Origin: J088 sp003695505 [NCBI: Candidatus Dadabacteria bacterium] | GTDB lineage: Bacteria; J088 | Assembly (NCBI GenBank): GCA_003695505.1 | Contig: RFIY01000084.1 | Span: forward strand, 1-7,046 | Length of the DNA: 7,046 bases | Direction of reading: 5' to 3' | Shown: positions 1 through 6,734 of the stretch, in pieces | Numbering within the stretch: the first letter of the stretch is position 1 | How the letters are laid out: every line of letters starts with the position of its first letter | Notes under the pieces: generated by a model | Database searches by the model: none | The model's input: only the letters and a program-made list of their open reading frames with translations | What the model was told of the DNA's origin: nothing | Translations under genes and position numbers: made by a program

Positions 1-2282
1 AGCCCATCGGTGCGACCGGGTGCCGTGATCAGGAAATAATCACCGGGCGCCAGTGCGGTCGACGCGGCCAGTCGAAATGCGTGCCCTTCCCGGCGACGCA
101 GCAGGCAGCCAAGCAGATCAACGGTCTGGTTCGAGATGTTCCACAATTCGACGTATTCGCCGTCGCTGTCTGGTCCCGTTGGGCTGTGCATGATTTCATT
201 GACGATCACCTGTCCGCTTGTCGGGGCGGGTGCGACAGGTAGCGGGCAGGGCGTGTTGGCAAGACCAGGAGAACCCAGCCCTCCTGACCAGATGGATGTG
301 GAGGGACACCAGTGCCGCGGATCCGCAGGCGCTGTCGCGGGAACGTTGATTCCGCGCTGCCACGAAACTGCGGCATCGATCGGCCAGATGCCCTGACGCC
401 AGGACACCTGATCGATGAGCCGGTCTCCGCAGCGCAGCGCCAGCAGGCCGCCTGTGTTTCCGAGAGTAAACGGAGGCGACGCCACCGCGCGGGTGATGCC
501 AGCCGCAGGCCGTGCCAGAACGGCGATCTGGTCAGGGCCGAGCGGTAGCGGCCCGAAGACCAGCGGTCGTTGCCCATCGACACCAATCGTGCAGCCCAGC
601 AGATCTGTTGTCTGGTCGGCGCGATTGCGCAATTCAATGTACTCGCCGTCGGGATCCCGGCCCCGGCCATCAATCATCAGCTCGGTGATCTGCACCTGAC
701 CAAAATAATCTGGTGGCTCCGCGTCCGCGCGCGGGCAGGGCGGATTGGTCTGCCCGGGCGTTCCGCCCGTAACGGCATCTGGAGAACTGCACCATGCACC
801 TGTTTCTGGATCAAGCTGAAACGTATGTCCCGGCTCGATCGGATCCCATGTCGTGGACGTGATCAATCGGCCACCCGAGGTCAGCAGAAGCTGGCCGGCA
901 TCCGGTAGCGCGGGCGATGGGCCAACCGGATGCGGCAGTCCGCCGTTGCGCGCACGATCCGCGCTGCGCGCAAAGATCAGTCTGTCTCCCGCGCGCACCG
1001 GCAGGCAGGAATCGTCCGGCAGCCGTATGTCGGCCGTATCCGTTTCCGGGTCATTGTGGATCTCGAGCCCGGCAAGATCGGTGTCGCCCATGGCAACGAC
1101 TTCAAACCAGTCGCCCCAGACATCGCGAGTCACGGCAGGGCTGGCCATGATTTCGGTGATGCGCAACGCGCCGGGGGCCGGTGTCCGTACTCGCCGCCAG
1201 ATGCCATCCTCCTGACACCAGTGGCCGGGGTCGTTCGTGCAGGTGCCGTTCGGGGCTCCCGGCGTTGGTGGCGATGGTCCCTCGCGATCGGACCAGCACC
1301 AGGTTGCGGGTTCCTCGTGATCGCGCATCCAGCTTCTGCCCGGTTGCGCCGGCGGCACCGCGACCTGATCGATGATTCCTTCCCGGGTCAGCACGGTTAC
1401 GGTGACGCCGCTGTTGCCGAGCGGAACCCGCAGCGAGCGCTCGCCACCATCGGGTCGTAACAGAATCCGGCGGTCATGATCGCTGCGATCACAACGTCCG
1501 TCGTCGCGCAGGCGTGTGGGGTCACTGCGATTCGTCGCGATCTGTACAGCCGCCAGATCCACGCCGGCCTGCACGATCAGCTCCAGCCACTCGCCCACTG
1601 TATCTGGCTGCGTGACCGGGTCCGGGAAGACCTCGGTGATGCGAATGGCGCCCCTGGGAACAAATGTGACAGGTTGCGTCGTGGCGCCGTCATCGCTGCA
1701 CCAGCCAGCCGGGGGAGGACACATTTCATTGACGCGACCGGGTGTGCCAAACTCAGTATCGTTCATCGCTGTCGCCGAGGCGCACCAGGCCGAGGCCCGG
1801 TCGTTAGCCGACGCATCTGCACCGAATCGTCCATCGAGCGACAGTGAATGCCCCGATGTCGGCGCCGGCAGCCGCGCGCGGTCGATGATTGTCGCGCCGC
1901 AACGAAGTTCGATCGTCAGCGCCGTATTCGGCAGCGGCGCCATCTGGTCGGCGAACGACCAGGATGCGAACGTCGGCAGGGACGCGGGCGATGCCGATGA
2001 CAGGACGACACGTTCGTCCGCAGCAAGATAGAGATCCGGGAGCATCAGACCGTCCGCGCGGCCATCATCGCGTATCACCGCCAGGACGAGCCCGCCGAGA
2101 TGCCCGCCATGGCCGGCGCCCGCGAGCTCGATCCATTCGCCCGGACCATCGATGCCGGCCGGATTCACCATGGCCTCGGACACGACGACCGCCCCTTGCG
2201 CCAGCTCCGCGCAGGGCCAGACTTCCGGCTTGCTGGCGCAGGCCGAGATCACAGGTAGCAATAGCCACGCCGCGTGTTTCAC
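1..2282 (-). CDS. Secreted lipoprotein with at least five lamin-tail (LTD) repeats (3' end outside window)
   Basis: The frame is open for 760 codons with no stop, so the C-terminus lies beyond the left edge. The start is GTG at 2282: an in-frame TGA lies four codons upstream and GAGGGGG (2293-2287) precedes it. The N-terminus (K2, H3, hydrophobic 4-12) ends in lipobox I12-S13-A14-C15. Cys15 followed by Ala suggests outer-membrane anchoring if the cell is Gram-negative. LTD repeats begin near residues 30, 210, 371, 528 and 690. Each opens with a G-x-[VIL]-x-[IV]-x-E-x-M/F strand and then a G-[ED]-[WY]-[ILVF]-E motif (for example GEWIEL 48-53, GEYIEL 546-551, GEYVEL 708-713). The first four repeats end in a linker with Trp-Cys, then G-x-PG-x2-N (degenerate in linker 2) and a second Cys. 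LTDs are immunoglobulin-like folds that bacteria use in surface proteins and secreted hydrolases; here I see no catalytic domain, though one could lie in the missing C-terminus. A structural or adhesive envelope role is inference. The repeat assignment is strong, the function unknown. Confidence 0.88.
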   Translation of the reverse strand, partial: MKHAAWLLLPVISACASKPEVWPCAELAQGAVVVSEAMVNPAGIDGPGEWIELAGAGHGGHLGGLVLAVIRDDGRADGLMLPDLYLAADERVVLSSASPASLPTFASWSFADQMAPLPNTALTIELRCGATIIDRARLPAPTSGHSLSLDGRFGADASANDRASAWCASATAMNDTEFGTPGRVNEMCPPPAGWCSDDGATTQPVTFVPRGAIRITEVFPDPVTQPDTVGEWLELIVQAGVDLAAVQIATNRSDPTRLRDDGRCDRSDHDRRILLRPDGGERSLRVPLGNSGVTVTVLTREGIIDQVAVPPAQPGRSWMRDHEEPATWCWSDREGPSPPTPGAPNGTCTNDPGHWCQEDGIWRRVRTPAPGALRITEIMASPAVTRDVWGDWFEVVAMGDTDLAGLEIHNDPETDTADIRLPDDSCLPVRAGDRLIFARSADRARNGGLPHPVGPSPALPDAGQLLLTSGGRLITSTTWDPIEPGHTFQLDPETGAWCSSPDAVTGGTPGQTNPPCPRADAEPPDYFGQVQITELMIDGRGRDPDGEYIELRNRADQTTDLLGCTIGVDGQRPLVFGPLPLGPDQIAVLARPAAGITRAVASPPFTLGNTGGLLALRCGDRLIDQVSWRQGIWPIDAAVSWQRGINVPATAPADPRHWCPSTSIWSGGLGSPGLANTPCPLPVAPAPTSGQVIVNEIMHSPTGPDSDGEYVELWNISNQTVDLLGCLLRRREGHAFRLAASTALAPGDYFLITAPGRTDG

Positions 2283-2286
2283 GCAT

Positions 2287-2293
2287 CCCCCTC
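2287..2293 (-). promoter_or_regulatory. Ribosome-binding site of the LTD lipoprotein gene
   Basis: On the minus strand the sequence reads GAGGGGG followed by ATGC and then the GTG start. The GAGG core lies 7 nt from the start codon. This site fixes the GTG at 2282. The ATG at 2286-2284 is in a different frame that closes at about 2065 and lacks LTD motifs. Confidence 0.75.
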
Positions 2294-2308
2294 AAGACAA
2301 CGTGATCC

Positions 2309-2335
2309 GCCAGACGCCGATGAATGGCGCCTGGC
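2309..2335 (-). promoter_or_regulatory. Leader hairpin upstream of the LTD lipoprotein gene
   Basis: Arms 2309-2318 and 2326-2335 are inverted repeats of 10 bp with a 7-nt loop. Read as minus-strand RNA, all ten pairs form, one of them a G-U wobble. Read as plus-strand RNA the same position is an A-C mismatch, so the structure fits the lipoprotein transcript better. It ends 26 nt before the GTG start and does not cover the ribosome-binding site. It could stabilise the mRNA, act as an attenuator-like element, or be a protein-binding site in DNA. There is no U-tract, so it is not a typical terminator. Confidence 0.45.
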
Positions 2336-2427
2336 ATCGTGCGGTTTGTGCGGCGAGCCCCCCTCGCTACACGTCGACAAATATTTTATCGCGCCAGGCA
2401 CCTCCGGACGAATCGCCCGCCAGACCG

Positions 2428-2448
2428 TCCGCAGAAGCCGCGTGCGGA
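2428..2448. repeat. Short inverted repeat upstream of gor, candidate operator
   Basis: TCCGCA (2428-2433) and TGCGGA (2443-2448) form a perfect 6-bp inverted repeat separated by 9 nt. It overlaps where a -35 element would sit for the candidate -10 at 2456. That position would suit a regulator site. The sequence does not match an OxyR-type ATAG/CTAT pattern, and a repeat this short could arise by chance in GC-rich DNA. Confidence 0.25.
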
Positions 2449-2455
2449 ACCCGTC

Positions 2456-2461
2456 TATACT
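2456..2461 (+). promoter_or_regulatory. Candidate -10 element for the gor-led operon
   Basis: TATACT differs from the sigma-70 consensus TATAAT at one position and is one of the few AT-rich hexamers in this spacer. Transcription would begin near 2468, giving a leader of about 34 nt before the ATG at 2502. No good -35 hexamer is seen 16-18 nt upstream and there is no extended TG motif, so the promoter would be weak or activator-dependent. Confidence 0.35.
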
Positions 2462-2501
2462 GATACGTCAAAGCACCGGATGCGCCAGAGGAAACGCAGC
2501 G

Positions 2502-3857
2502 ATGGAGCAGAGTGTCTCGTTCGATCTGATCGTCATCGGAGCAGGATCCGGAGGGATGGCGGCCGCCCGCCGGGCCGCCGCGTATGGTGCGCGTGTCCTC
2601 GTTGTCGAACACGGTCCGCTCGGTGGAACCTGTGTCAACGTCGGCTGCGTGCCCAAGAAGGTCATGTGGAATGCGGCCCGAATCGGATCGATGTTCGAGC
2701 TGGCGCCCGCCTATGGTTTCTCGCTCGATACCGCATCGCACGACTGGGGGAAGCTGGTTGCGGCACGGCAACAGTATGTGCGCCGCCTCAACGACATCTA
2801 CCGCAGGAATCTCGCCGTCGACGGGGTCGAACTCGTCGAGGGAACGGCCGAAATCGTATCGTCTGAGTCCGTTCGCGTCGGGGCAAGAACCTTCCACGCG
2901 GAACACCTGTTGATCGCAACCGGGGGACGTCCGCGGATTCCAGATGTTCCGGGCGCGGAGCTGGGGGTGACGTCGGATGGCTTTTTTGCCTGGCAGGAGC
3001 GTCCCGCGCGCGTCGCCATTGCGGGGGCCGGCTATATCGCGGTCGAAGTCGCGGGCGTATTGCGTGCCCTTGGTAGCGAGGTCGATCTGGTGATCCGGCA
3101 TCAGACCGTGCTGCGCCACTTCGACGCGCTGTTGTCGAACGAATTGATGGCGGCCATGGAGCGAGACGGTATCCGTATTCACACCGACTCGGTGATCGAA
3201 CGGGTCGAACGCGATGGAACCGGACGCCGCCTCCAATGTGCTGGAGGGCATCGTATCGGCCCGGTCGATGCATTGATCTGGGCGATCGGACGCATTCCTA
3301 ACAGCGATGTGCCGGGAATCGATCGGCTCGCACTCGAGATCGATGCAGCCGGGCACATCGTTGTCGACGAATTTCAGAACACGTCGGTTGAGCGCGTGTA
3401 TGCCGTCGGGGACGTGACGCCGGCACCGGCGCTGACGCCGGTCGCGATTCGCAACGGGCGCAAGCTGGCGGATCGTCTGTTCGGTGGTCGCCCCGATGCG
3501 CATAACGATGCGCGCTTCGTGCCAACGGTCATCTTCAGTCATCCACCGATCGGCGCCGTAGGGCTGAGCGAGCGCGAGGCCATCGACCGCTATGGCGCGG
3601 ACGCGGTGCATTGCTACGAATCGCGATTCGTGAATATGCTGTATGCACCGGCGGATCACAAACCGATGACCGCAATGCGGCTGGTGACCGTCGGTGAGCG
3701 TCGTGAAGTCGTGGGGTTGCATGTGATCGGCGAGGGGGCCGACGAGATGGTGCAGGGCTTCGCCGTGGCGATGGAGATGGGCGCGACCAAGGCCGACTTC
3801 GATCGCACCATCGCGATTCATCCGACGGCCGCCGAAGAATTCGTGACGATGCGCTGA
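2502..3857 (+). CDS. gor: Glutathione-disulfide reductase
   Basis: Predicted cytosolic FAD enzyme that reduces glutathione disulfide to two glutathione using NADPH. The 451-residue length matches bacterial family members (about 450). FAD-binding GAGSGG lies at 13-18. The redox-active disulfide motif GGTCVNVGCVPKK spans 41-53, with Cys44 and Cys49. The NADPH Rossmann motif GAGYIAVE covers 175-182, with Tyr178 at the gating position. Arg199 and Arg205 in R-x5-R occupy the positions that favour NADPH over NADH in glutathione reductases, which argues against dihydrolipoamide dehydrogenase. The second FAD motif VGD ends at 304, and the catalytic HPTAAEE is at 440-446. The ATG at 2502 puts the FAD motif at the usual distance and has AGAGGA at 2487-2492. 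The same frame stays open upstream to 2274, but that part lacks family similarity and overlaps the divergent leader. First gene of the apparent operon; its stop TGA (3855-3857) is followed by the next gene after 14 nt. Confidence 0.93.
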   Translation: MEQSVSFDLIVIGAGSGGMAAARRAAAYGARVLVVEHGPLGGTCVNVGCVPKKVMWNAARIGSMFELAPAYGFSLDTASHDWGKLVAARQQYVRRLNDIYRRNLAVDGVELVEGTAEIVSSESVRVGARTFHAEHLLIATGGRPRIPDVPGAELGVTSDGFFAWQERPARVAIAGAGYIAVEVAGVLRALGSEVDLVIRHQTVLRHFDALLSNELMAAMERDGIRIHTDSVIERVERDGTGRRLQCAGGHRIGPVDALIWAIGRIPNSDVPGIDRLALEIDAAGHIVVDEFQNTSVERVYAVGDVTPAPALTPVAIRNGRKLADRLFGGRPDAHNDARFVPTVIFSHPPIGAVGLSEREAIDRYGADAVHCYESRFVNMLYAPADHKPMTAMRLVTVGERREVVGLHVIGEGADEMVQGFAVAMEMGATKADFDRTIAIHPTAAEEFVTMR

Positions 3858-3859
3858 TG

Positions 3860-3865
3860 AAGGAG
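3860..3865 (+). promoter_or_regulatory. Ribosome-binding site that decides the start of the lipocalin-like gene
   Basis: AAGGAG lies 6 nt before the ATG at 3872. The alternative in-frame ATG at 3857, which overlaps the gor stop as TGATG, would leave this site inside the coding region and has no good site of its own. The later start is therefore preferred. Confidence 0.6.
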
Positions 3866-3871
3866 TCGATC

Positions 3872-4894
3872 ATGTCCGGGCCAGTATTCACCAGCGTTGA
3901 TGCGGCTCGTGCGACGTGTAATCGCGCCGTATACGATCCGGCCCGGCGGGGCGGACATTACGAAAGCTGGTTTCAGCGGGCGAACCATCCGTCGCGTCCG
4001 CTTGGATTCTGGGTGCGCTACACGATTTTCGTCCCTGCCGACCGCAAGCGCGAACCGATGGCCGAACTCTGGGCGATCTGGTTCGATGGCGAGAGACGGC
4101 GCGTTACGGCGGGTAAACAGGAGGTGTCGCTGGAGCAGGCTGCGTTCGACCGCGAAGGCTTTTCGGTACAGATTGGAGACGCGCGGCTGGATGCCGATGG
4201 ACTATCCGGTGCGGTCACGCAAAAAGGCGCGCCGCTACGCTGGAACCTGACGATGACCGATGGCCAGGATCCGCTACTGTTTCTGCCGCTTCCGCTCTAT
4301 CGGCGGGGGATCCCCAAGGCCAAGGCGCTTGTTGGACGACCGAATTGCCTGTATTCCGGAACGATCGACGTCGATGGCGAGACACACCAGATCGAGAACT
4401 GGCGCGGGAGTCAGAACCACAACTGGGGCAGCCGGCACACCGATCACTACGCCTGGGGGCAGGTCGCCGGATTTGATGGCCATCCCGACGCCTTCCTCGA
4501 GGTTGGCACCGCGCGGATCAAAATCGGGCCGTTCTGGACACCATTTCTGACGCCGCTGGTGCTGCGGCTGGAGGGTCGCGAAATCGCGATCAACGGCTTG
4601 GGGCGGGCGGTGCGCAACTACGGCAGTTTCGACTATTTCGACTGGCGCTTCCGCGCGTCGGATGGCGACACGTTGATCGAGGGGCGGATCCATGCGCCTG
4701 GCGACGCATTCGTCGCGCTTCGGTACCACAATCCGCCGGGCGGTGAGAAGATCTGCCTGAACAGCAAGATCGCATCGTGTGAACTGATCGTGCGCGAGTC
4801 CGGTCGTCCGGAAATGCGCCTCGAAGCGCCATCTCGTGCCGCCTTCGAGATCCTTACCGATGATACTGCGCACGGGTTGCAGCCGGTTGTATGA
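3872..4894 (+). CDS. CrtC/AttH-like lipocalin-fold protein, substrate unknown
   Basis: 340 residues from the preferred start at ATG 3872 (345 if ATG 3857 is used). No signal peptide or membrane segment is visible, so it is probably cytoplasmic or peripheral. An N-terminal motif GGHYESWFQRANHP (27-40) is followed by a beta-rich region. The central motif NHNWGSRHTDHYAWGQ (182-197), rich in His, Trp and Tyr, resembles the signature of the hydroxyneurosporene hydratase (CrtC)/AttH/tocopherol cyclase-like superfamily, whose members have two lipocalin-like beta barrels and act on isoprenoid or other hydrophobic molecules. The length suits a two-barrel protein. I see no carotenoid or quinone genes nearby, so no substrate can be given; hydration, cyclisation and simple lipid binding are all possible. 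It follows gor by 14 nt and its stop overlaps the next start by 4 nt (ATGA, 4891-4894), which implies translational coupling. Superfamily placement is by remembered motif and is moderately sure; it is a real gene with high confidence. Confidence 0.75.
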   Translation: MSGPVFTSVDAARATCNRAVYDPARRGGHYESWFQRANHPSRPLGFWVRYTIFVPADRKREPMAELWAIWFDGERRRVTAGKQEVSLEQAAFDREGFSVQIGDARLDADGLSGAVTQKGAPLRWNLTMTDGQDPLLFLPLPLYRRGIPKAKALVGRPNCLYSGTIDVDGETHQIENWRGSQNHNWGSRHTDHYAWGQVAGFDGHPDAFLEVGTARIKIGPFWTPFLTPLVLRLEGREIAINGLGRAVRNYGSFDYFDWRFRASDGDTLIEGRIHAPGDAFVALRYHNPPGGEKICLNSKIASCELIVRESGRPEMRLEAPSRAAFEILTDDTAHGLQPVV

Positions 4895-5787
4895 TCGTCG
4901 CGCGGTACAACATCCTGCATTGTGATGCCGACCCGGAGACTGCGGCCTGGGTGGAATCCGTTCTGGCGGAGCAGATGCCGAAAGGATATGTACTGGATCA
5001 CGTCCGCACACTGGCCGACGCGACGTCGGCATTGGCGGAGCAACGGTTCGATGTCGTACTGGCGGAGCTGGACCTGCCAGACTCCGAAGGTATGGACACA
5101 TTTCAGTCCCTGCGGAACCTGAGTCCGGCGATGCCACTGGTGCTGCTGTGCCGCAACAACAGCGAGCAGCTCGCGCTGACAGCCGTGCGGTCGGGGGCGC
5201 AGGATTACCTGGCCAAGGACGAAGCGGATGCGCGAGCGCTGATCCGTGCACTCCGCTTTGCGGTGGAGCGGCAACAATTGCAGGAACGCCTGAAGAACCT
5301 GACGCTCGAGGACGAGCTGACCGGACTGTATAATCAGCGAGGATTCTACGCCCTCGCGCATGAGTACGCCGCGCTGGCGCAGCGTAGCGGCCGTGGGATG
5401 CTACTGTTGTTCATCGATCTCGACGGGCTGAAAAAAATCAACGACAGTTTCGGGCACGCAGAAGGTAGTCGCGCAATCGTCGCTGCCGGTGTCGTTCTCG
5501 AGAAAACATTCCGCGATACCGATCTGGTCGCCCGCTGGGGTGGGGACGAATTTGCCGTATTGCTGATGGAAACGAGCGAAATGACACCCGAGCTGGTCAT
5601 GGACCGGCTCGAGTCGGTGCTGATGCGCTACAATACGCAACTACGGCGCGGCTATGATCTGGCCATGAGTGTCGGATTCGCCAGGTTCGACCCCAATGAT
5701 CCCCGGCCGATCGAACATCTGCTGCGCGAGGCCGACGAGCATATGTATGAGGTCAAGCGCGCGCGCAAGGCGGCGCGGACCGACTGA
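4891..5787 (+). CDS. Receiver-GGDEF diguanylate cyclase with atypical receiver
   Basis: 298 residues, cytoplasmic. Residues 7-125 form a CheY-like receiver and about 140-295 a GGDEF domain, joined by a charged helix (around 124-138) that may be coiled coil. The GGDEF domain should make cyclic di-GMP from two GTP: the active-site GGDEF motif is intact at 217-221, metal-binding Asp176 sits in FIDLDGLKKIND, and an inhibitory-site RxxD (Arg208, Asp211) lies just upstream. One family position differs: the usual GHxxGD reads GHAEGS (189-193 plus Ser193). The receiver is degenerate. The phospho-acceptor position, fixed by the following L-x-L-P, is Glu59 rather than Asp. The switch Thr/Ser position is Cys87, and the N-terminal acidic pair reads D12-A13. 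Lys109 is kept. Phosphorylation by a kinase is thus doubtful; the Glu may mimic a phosphorylated state. Start ATG overlaps the upstream stop by 4 nt and has no clear ribosome-binding site, which fits coupled translation. Confidence 0.88.
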   Translation: MIVARYNILHCDADPETAAWVESVLAEQMPKGYVLDHVRTLADATSALAEQRFDVVLAELDLPDSEGMDTFQSLRNLSPAMPLVLLCRNNSEQLALTAVRSGAQDYLAKDEADARALIRALRFAVERQQLQERLKNLTLEDELTGLYNQRGFYALAHEYAALAQRSGRGMLLLFIDLDGLKKINDSFGHAEGSRAIVAAGVVLEKTFRDTDLVARWGGDEFAVLLMETSEMTPELVMDRLESVLMRYNTQLRRGYDLAMSVGFARFDPNDPRPIEHLLREADEHMYEVKRARKAARTD

Positions 5788-5792
5788 ACCCC

Positions 5793-5799
5793 GGAGGAG
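5793..5799 (+). promoter_or_regulatory. Strong ribosome-binding site of thyX
   Basis: GGAGGAG lies 5 nt before the ATG at 5805, within the 17-nt gap after the diguanylate cyclase stop. It is the strongest ribosome-binding site in the plus-strand run and suggests thyX is translated independently of its coupled neighbour. Confidence 0.7.
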
Positions 5800-5804
5800 T
5801 CACC

Positions 5805-6734
5805 ATGTCTGAAACGACGCAGCCTGTCGAGCGCATTCATGTCCCCGACCTCGATGCCATTCTTGGCAAAGCATACCCTGTGCTCGATGATGGTTTTGTG
5901 CGCGTCATTGACTATATGGGTTCAGATGATGCGATCGTTCAGGCCGCCCGCATCTCCTACGGCGCCGGTACGAAAAAGGTCAGCGAGGATCGTGGTCTGA
6001 TCCGCTATCTGATGCGCCACTGGCATACGACGCCGTTTGAGATGTGTGAAATCAAGTTGCACGTTCGCGTGCCGATGGACATCTGGCGCCAGTGGATCCG
6101 CCATCGTACCGCCAGTGTCAATGAATATTCGACCCGCTATTCGGTGGCGATCGACGCCGCGCAACGGACGGCACCGGACGCCTGGCGCCTGCAATCCGCG
6201 GACAACAAGCAGGGGTCCGCTGGCACACTCGATGCGGAGACGGGGGCGCATCTGTCGACGCGTGAGCAGGAGCTGCATCGACTTGCGGTCGACGTCTATC
6301 AGGAGCGACTCGAAAAAGGGGTCGCGCGAGAACAGGCGCGCAAGGATCTGCCGCTGTCTACCTATACGGAGGCATACTGGAAGATCGACCTTCACAATTT
6401 GCTGCACTTCCTGCGTCTGCGGATGGATGACCATGCGCAATACGAGATCCGCTGTTATGCGCAGACGATCGGCGAGCAGATCGTCGCGCGCTGGTGCCCG
6501 ATGGCCTGGGAGGCGTTTCTCGACTACCGTGTTGATGCGCTGCAGTTTTCGCGGATCGAAGCCGAAATCATCGAGGCCCTGACGAAAGAAGGGCCAGAAG
6601 CCGCCTGTGCGCGGGCCGAGGCATTCGGCCTGCTCAAACAGGGCAAGAACGGCCTGCTACGCAATCGGGAGCGTACCGAGCTGGAAGCCAAACTGCAGCA
6701 GCTCGGGCTGCAGCCGCCATGGGCGGCGCGCTGA
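5805..6734 (+). CDS. thyX: FAD-dependent thymidylate synthase
   Basis: Makes dTMP from dUMP using methylenetetrahydrofolate as carbon source and NADPH-reduced FAD, so tetrahydrofolate is released rather than dihydrofolate. The ThyX signature RHR-x7-S is complete: Arg99, His100, Arg101 and Ser109, inside RHRTASVNEYSTRY. Other family blocks seen are ARISYGAGTKK (48-58), HTTPFEM (74-80) and NLLHFLRLRMDDHAQYEIR (198-216), which supplies conserved residues of the FAD/dUMP pocket. The 309-residue length is that of the longer proteobacterial form, with a loop at about 125-155 and a C-terminal helical tail after about 250. Cells with ThyX often lack ThyA, but that cannot be judged here. It is the last plus-strand gene, facing trpS. 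The start is set by GGAGGAG at 5793-5799. Confidence 0.94.
   Translation: MSETTQPVERIHVPDLDAILGKAYPVLDDGFVRVIDYMGSDDAIVQAARISYGAGTKKVSEDRGLIRYLMRHWHTTPFEMCEIKLHVRVPMDIWRQWIRHRTASVNEYSTRYSVAIDAAQRTAPDAWRLQSADNKQGSAGTLDAETGAHLSTREQELHRLAVDVYQERLEKGVAREQARKDLPLSTYTEAYWKIDLHNLLHFLRLRMDDHAQYEIRCYAQTIGEQIVARWCPMAWEAFLDYRVDALQFSRIEAEIIEALTKEGPEAACARAEAFGLLKQGKNGLLRNRERTELEAKLQQLGLQPPWAAR

Noticed and set aside
136-2305. Many plus-strand frames of 64-176 codons
   Set aside because: All are overlapped by the continuous minus-strand LTD frame, and their Arg/Pro-rich translations show no motifs.
2383-2388. TAAAAT on the minus strand as the -10 of the lipoprotein gene
   Set aside because: AT-rich and suitably oriented, but no acceptable -35 hexamer lies 16-18 nt upstream and the leader would be about 95 nt; too weak to annotate.
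2274-2501. In-frame N-terminal extension of the glutathione reductase to an ATG at 2274
   Set aside because: The extension carries no family similarity, crosses the divergent leader and candidate promoter, and would displace the FAD motif by 76 residues. The ATG at 2502 gives the normal length of about 450 residues.
2367-3821. 484-codon open frame antisense to gor
   Set aside because: It mirrors the gor frame in GC-rich DNA, is rich in His/Arg/Asp as expected of a codon shadow, and shows no protein motif.
4274-5251. 325-codon open frame antisense to the lipocalin-like and GGDEF genes
   Set aside because: Low-complexity Arg/Pro/Ala composition, no recognisable domain, and it opposes two well-supported genes.
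6713-6727. GCCGCC-ATG-GGCGGC hairpin at the 3' end of thyX as a terminator
   Set aside because: It lies inside the coding region before the stop, has a 3-nt loop and no following T-run; it probably reflects GC-rich codons.
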